Source: Bacteroidota bacterium (lineage in GTDB: Bacteria; Bacteroidota; Bacteroidia; Bacteroidales; SKPS01). Taken from it: a DNA stretch of 34,453 nucleotides. Each line of letters begins with the position of its first letter. The first letter of the stretch is position 1. This document shows positions 31,687 through 34,453 of this stretch, piece by piece. Below the pieces are notes generated by a model. That model ran no database searches. It worked only from the letters and a program-made list of their open reading frames with translations, and had not been told where the DNA came from. The DNA lies in NCBI GenBank assembly GCA_022709695.1, contig JAKLII010000016.1, positions 1 through 34,453 of the forward strand. The letters are read 5' to 3'. A program made the position numbers and the translations under genes.

Positions 31687-34266
31687 TTGAAGAAAGACGA
31701 CGGAGGCATCTCTTTCCTTGTACTGCTGCTGATGGTAATAATGACCACAGCACCCTGTATGAAAGTTTTTGCCCAGAAACACGCATTCCTGAGCGGTGTC
31801 ATTACCGATACAGCCGGAGTGCCTGTTGAAGGGGTTACGGTGGCTATTCCCAATACAGGCTGGATGACCTCATCCAACGCACAGGGCCATTACCGGCTCA
31901 AAACCCCGTACGACCAGCTCTTTACCGTTACCTTCGGGCATACCAGCTACAGCATGCAGTTTGCAGAGTTCACCCTGAAGCCCAACGAGGAGAAACAGTA
32001 TGATGTACAGCTTTTACCCGGTTCCACCACTCTGAAGGTGTACAACGTTACCGCTGAGGCAGGCGATGAAGGGGGGTTGCGCAAAATCCCCGTGAAGGCC
32101 GCCGGTAATATTCCCTCCCTGTCGGGCAATGCCATCGAGGAGCTGATCAAGCGTACCGGTATGGGGGTGTACAGTCGTAATGAACTCAGCTCACAGTATT
32201 CGGTAAGGGGTGGTAACTACGATGAGAATATGGTGTATGTGAATGGCATCGAGGTGATAAGGCCATTGCTGGTGCGGTCGGGGCAACAGGAAGGGCTCAG
32301 TTTCGTGAATGCCGACCTTACCCAGTCGGTTTGGTTCTCAGCCGGAGGCTTTGGTGCCAGGTATGGTGATAAGATGTCCTCTGTACTCGATGCCACCTAC
32401 CGCAGGCCGGATGCGTTTGCTGGTTCTGCCGAACTGTCGCTGCAGGGGGCAACCTTGTCAGTGCAGGATATAAGTCACGACAAAAACCTCACCTGGCTGC
32501 TGGGTGTGCGGCAGAAGTCGAACCGGTATGTGCTCGGCTCCCTGGAAACCTCCGGCGACTACCGCCCCTCTTTCACCGATATCCAGACCTATGTTACCTA
32601 CCTGCTTCCCGACAAGCGGTCTACGGTCTCTTTCCTTGGAAACTATGCCCGCAACCGCTACGCGTTTACCCCTGAGAGTCGCGAAACCCGCTTTGGTACC
32701 TGGAACGAAGTGCTCCGGCTGAAGGTCTATTTTGAAGGGCAGGAGGTGGATATGTTCGAAAGTGGATTCGGGGCCCTCGATTTCACCTGGCGCCCAGCCG
32801 ACAGCCTCACCTTTTCCCTGGTATTTTCTGCCTTCCGGTCCAATGAGTATGAAACATTCGATATTCTGGGGCAATACTGGCTTGATGAGCTCAATATCAA
32901 TCTGGGCTCGGATGAGTTTGGCGATGTGGCATTCAACCGTGGGGTGGGGACCTTCCTGAACCATGCACGCAACTACCTGGAATCGGACATCGTGAACGCT
33001 GAGCTCAGAGGACAGTATACTACCCGTAAAAACTTCCTGTGGGAGTGGGGGGTAAAGCTCCAGCAGGAGGTGATCAGCGACCGCCTGCTGGAATGGTACC
33101 TGATTGACTCTGCCGGCTACAACCTGCCGCACCCGCCTGACAGTGTGGGATATACAGATCCAACGGCACAACCGGATCCCGATCTGGAGCTGTCGGAATA
33201 CCTCAATTCTGATATCGATCTGAATACCCATCGTGTAACGGCTTATGTCCAGAATACCTGGAAAAGCCGCAGCCAGCCCGGTAAACCGTATGTGATGCTC
33301 AACACCGGCCTGCGGGCAAACTACTGGGACTACTCCGGTGAGCTGCTGGTAAGCCCCCGCGTAACCCTAACCCTCAAACCTGGTCGCCGCACCAACCTGC
33401 TCTACCGCTTTTCTGCAGGACTGTACTACCAGCCACCGTTTTACCGCGAGATGCGTGATCTCGACGGAACCCTGAACGAGCAGATCAAAGCCCAGCAGTC
33501 GACCCATTTTGTGGCTGGCGCCGAATGGGATCTCCGTTTCTGGCAGCGCCCGTTTAAGTTTGTGGGCGAGGTGTATTACAAGGATATGAAGAACCTGATA
33601 CCCTACGAATTCGATAATATTAGAGTGCGCTACTTTTCGAGCCTTACCGCAAAGGGGTATGCCATGGGGATGGACCTGAAACTCAATGGCGAACTGGTCC
33701 CCGGCATCGAAAGCTGGGCCGGGGTTTCGCTGATGAGCACCAAGGAAAATATCGACGGGGATTATTATTTCGACTATTACAACCAATATGACAGCCTGAT
33801 CATCTGGGACCAGACGGTTGACAAGGAGATTGCCTATTCTGTGAAAAGATACGCCGGTTATAAACCACGCCCCACAGACCAGCTGATAAACTTCAACCTC
33901 TTTTTTCAGGATTATCTCCCAAGTGTTCCTGATTTGAAAGCCCACCTGAACCTGGTTTGGGGTTCAAAAATCCCTTTTGGGAAGCCGAAGACCAAAAACT
34001 ATAAGTATCCGGGGCGCTCTGCAGCATATCGAAGGGTGGATGTTGGTTTCTCCAAGGTAGTATTTACCCATGGCAAAGGCCCCTCAAAGCATTTCCCTTT
34101 CAGATACCTGGATAAAATCTGGATCTCCCTTGAAGTGTTTAATCTGCTGCAGTTCAGCAACACGCTGGGCTATACCTGGATTACCGATGTAAATAACCAG
34201 CAGTACGCGATTCCCTCACGGCTCACCCCCAGGCAGATCAATTTTAAGATCAAATTCGATTTCTGA
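31687..34266 (+). CDS. TonB-dependent receptor with carboxypeptidase regulatory-like domain
   Basis: The 859-residue protein starts at a TTG (31687), which gives a signal peptide (MKKDDGGISFLVLLLMVIMT, then TAPCMKVFAQ). Residues ~35-115 are a carboxypeptidase-D regulatory-like domain (SGVITDTAGVPVEGVTVAIP). A plug follows, with ELIKRTGMGVYSRNELSSQY, SVRGGNYDENMVYVNGIEV and SAGGFGARYGDKMSSVLDA. A long beta-barrel ends with INFKIKFDF, a typical aromatic last strand. It would import a large substrate through the outer membrane using TonB. No SusD-like partner is next to it, so it is less likely to be a SusC glycan system; the substrate is unknown. Confidence 0.92.
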   Translation: MKKDDGGISFLVLLLMVIMTTAPCMKVFAQKHAFLSGVITDTAGVPVEGVTVAIPNTGWMTSSNAQGHYRLKTPYDQLFTVTFGHTSYSMQFAEFTLKPNEEKQYDVQLLPGSTTLKVYNVTAEAGDEGGLRKIPVKAAGNIPSLSGNAIEELIKRTGMGVYSRNELSSQYSVRGGNYDENMVYVNGIEVIRPLLVRSGQQEGLSFVNADLTQSVWFSAGGFGARYGDKMSSVLDATYRRPDAFAGSAELSLQGATLSVQDISHDKNLTWLLGVRQKSNRYVLGSLETSGDYRPSFTDIQTYVTYLLPDKRSTVSFLGNYARNRYAFTPESRETRFGTWNEVLRLKVYFEGQEVDMFESGFGALDFTWRPADSLTFSLVFSAFRSNEYETFDILGQYWLDELNINLGSDEFGDVAFNRGVGTFLNHARNYLESDIVNAELRGQYTTRKNFLWEWGVKLQQEVISDRLLEWYLIDSAGYNLPHPPDSVGYTDPTAQPDPDLELSEYLNSDIDLNTHRVTAYVQNTWKSRSQPGKPYVMLNTGLRANYWDYSGELLVSPRVTLTLKPGRRTNLLYRFSAGLYYQPPFYREMRDLDGTLNEQIKAQQSTHFVAGAEWDLRFWQRPFKFVGEVYYKDMKNLIPYEFDNIRVRYFSSLTAKGYAMGMDLKLNGELVPGIESWAGVSLMSTKENIDGDYYFDYYNQYDSLIIWDQTVDKEIAYSVKRYAGYKPRPTDQLINFNLFFQDYLPSVPDLKAHLNLVWGSKIPFGKPKTKNYKYPGRSAAYRRVDVGFSKVVFTHGKGPSKHFPFRYLDKIWISLEVFNLLQFSNTLGYTWITDVNNQQYAIPSRLTPRQINFKIKFDF

Positions 34267-34267
34267 T

Positions 34268-34303
34268 AAAAAAAAGAGGGCATCTCACGTGAGACACCCT
34301 CTT
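34268..34303 (-). terminator. Minus-strand terminator, GAGGGTGTCTC hairpin
   Basis: On the minus strand AGAGGGTGTCTC, an ACGT loop and GAGATGCCCTCT are followed by eight T residues, placed just after the 34327 gene's stop. On the plus strand it could also end the TonB receptor transcript, but its T-run there is short. Confidence 0.75.
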
Positions 34304-34326
34304 TGGTATTGAAACTTATGGGGGGG

Positions 34327-34453
34327 TTATTTCTTCGACAGAACGGTAACCGACCCGTGGTTGATGGTTTCTTTGCCATCGTTCACATACAGCACGTAGA
34401 AATATACGCCGTCCGGGTGTTTGTCAGCAGCCCAGGCTTCAGTAGTGGAGTAG
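34327..34453 (-). CDS. 3' end of a secreted protein with a T9SS-type C-terminal domain (partial)
   Basis: The final 41 visible residues read YSTTEAWAADKHPDGVYFYV, then LYVNDGKETINHGSVTVLSK and K before TAA. The DGVYFYVLYV strand and the short charged end match the last part of gliding-motility-associated (type B) T9SS C-terminal domains. The rest of the gene lies beyond the window, so its function cannot be given. It converges with the TonB receptor gene across the hairpin above. Confidence 0.7.
   Translation of the reverse strand, partial: YSTTEAWAADKHPDGVYFYVLYVNDGKETINHGSVTVLSKK

Noticed and set aside
31687..34266. SusC of a glycan-uptake (PUL) system
   Set aside because: No SusD-like gene follows within the window and the next gene is on the opposite strand, so only the general TonB receptor call is made.

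Overview
The window looks like a chromosomal segment of a Bacteroidota bacterium. Three proteins carry type IX secretion (T9SS) C-terminal signals (1117-2085, 26403-28607, 34327-34453). Several genes are preceded by the Bacteroidota -7 promoter element TAnnTTTG, with no obvious Shine-Dalgarno sequence. There is also a Bacteroidota-type putative porin and a carboxypeptidase-regulatory/TonB receptor. GC content is moderate, with AT-rich gaps. Family or genus cannot be named from this sequence alone.

Layout. (1) 1-1116: the 3' end of a 23S rRNA, a 5S rRNA, and an unusual tandem array in which the 5S 3' tail and its terminator are repeated with a ~155-bp period. (2) 1117-6090: a T9SS cargo protein and a divergent putative porin, then a 660-bp gap holding remnants of a REP-associated (IS200-like, RAYT) transposon. 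Beyond the gap lie a 43-residue membrane protein, a YbjQ-family protein and a small outer-membrane barrel. (3) 6091-21372: a surface-glycan and peptide-modification-like region. A GT2 glycosyltransferase and an O-antigen ligase/polymerase with TPRs lead into a six-gene minus-strand operon and a divergent four-gene plus-strand operon. The minus-strand operon, in transcription order, encodes an NAD-epimerase, a PqqD-like protein, an ABC exporter, an HprK-like kinase fused to two GT2 domains, a DxD glycosyltransferase and a methyltransferase. The plus-strand operon encodes a nucleotidyltransferase-TM-SGNH fusion, an SxtJ-like membrane protein, a DUF5989-like membrane protein and a carbamoyltransferase. 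(4) 21373-22643: an intact RAYT element next to a decayed copy of the 43-residue membrane gene, flanked by a 40-bp direct repeat. (5) 22644-26145: the two halves of the saccharopine pathway of lysine degradation, with a lipoprotein gene between them. (6) 26403-34453: a large T9SS adhesin-like protein, pyruvate phosphate dikinase, a TonB-dependent receptor and the 3' end of a further T9SS cargo gene.

The most interesting part is 9077-21372. PqqD-like, HprK-like and NTP_transf_5 proteins plus an ABC exporter are the accessory set known from RiPP (lasso-type) clusters. Here they occur without a recognisable asparagine-synthetase-like or transglutaminase-like maturase, are fused to glycosyltransferase and SGNH domains, and face a carbamoyltransferase/SxtJ/DUF5989 set. 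I infer that this makes and exports a decorated glycan or glycopeptide; the product is unknown. The second notable theme is the decay and amplification of RAYT elements at two loci that share flanking host sequence.
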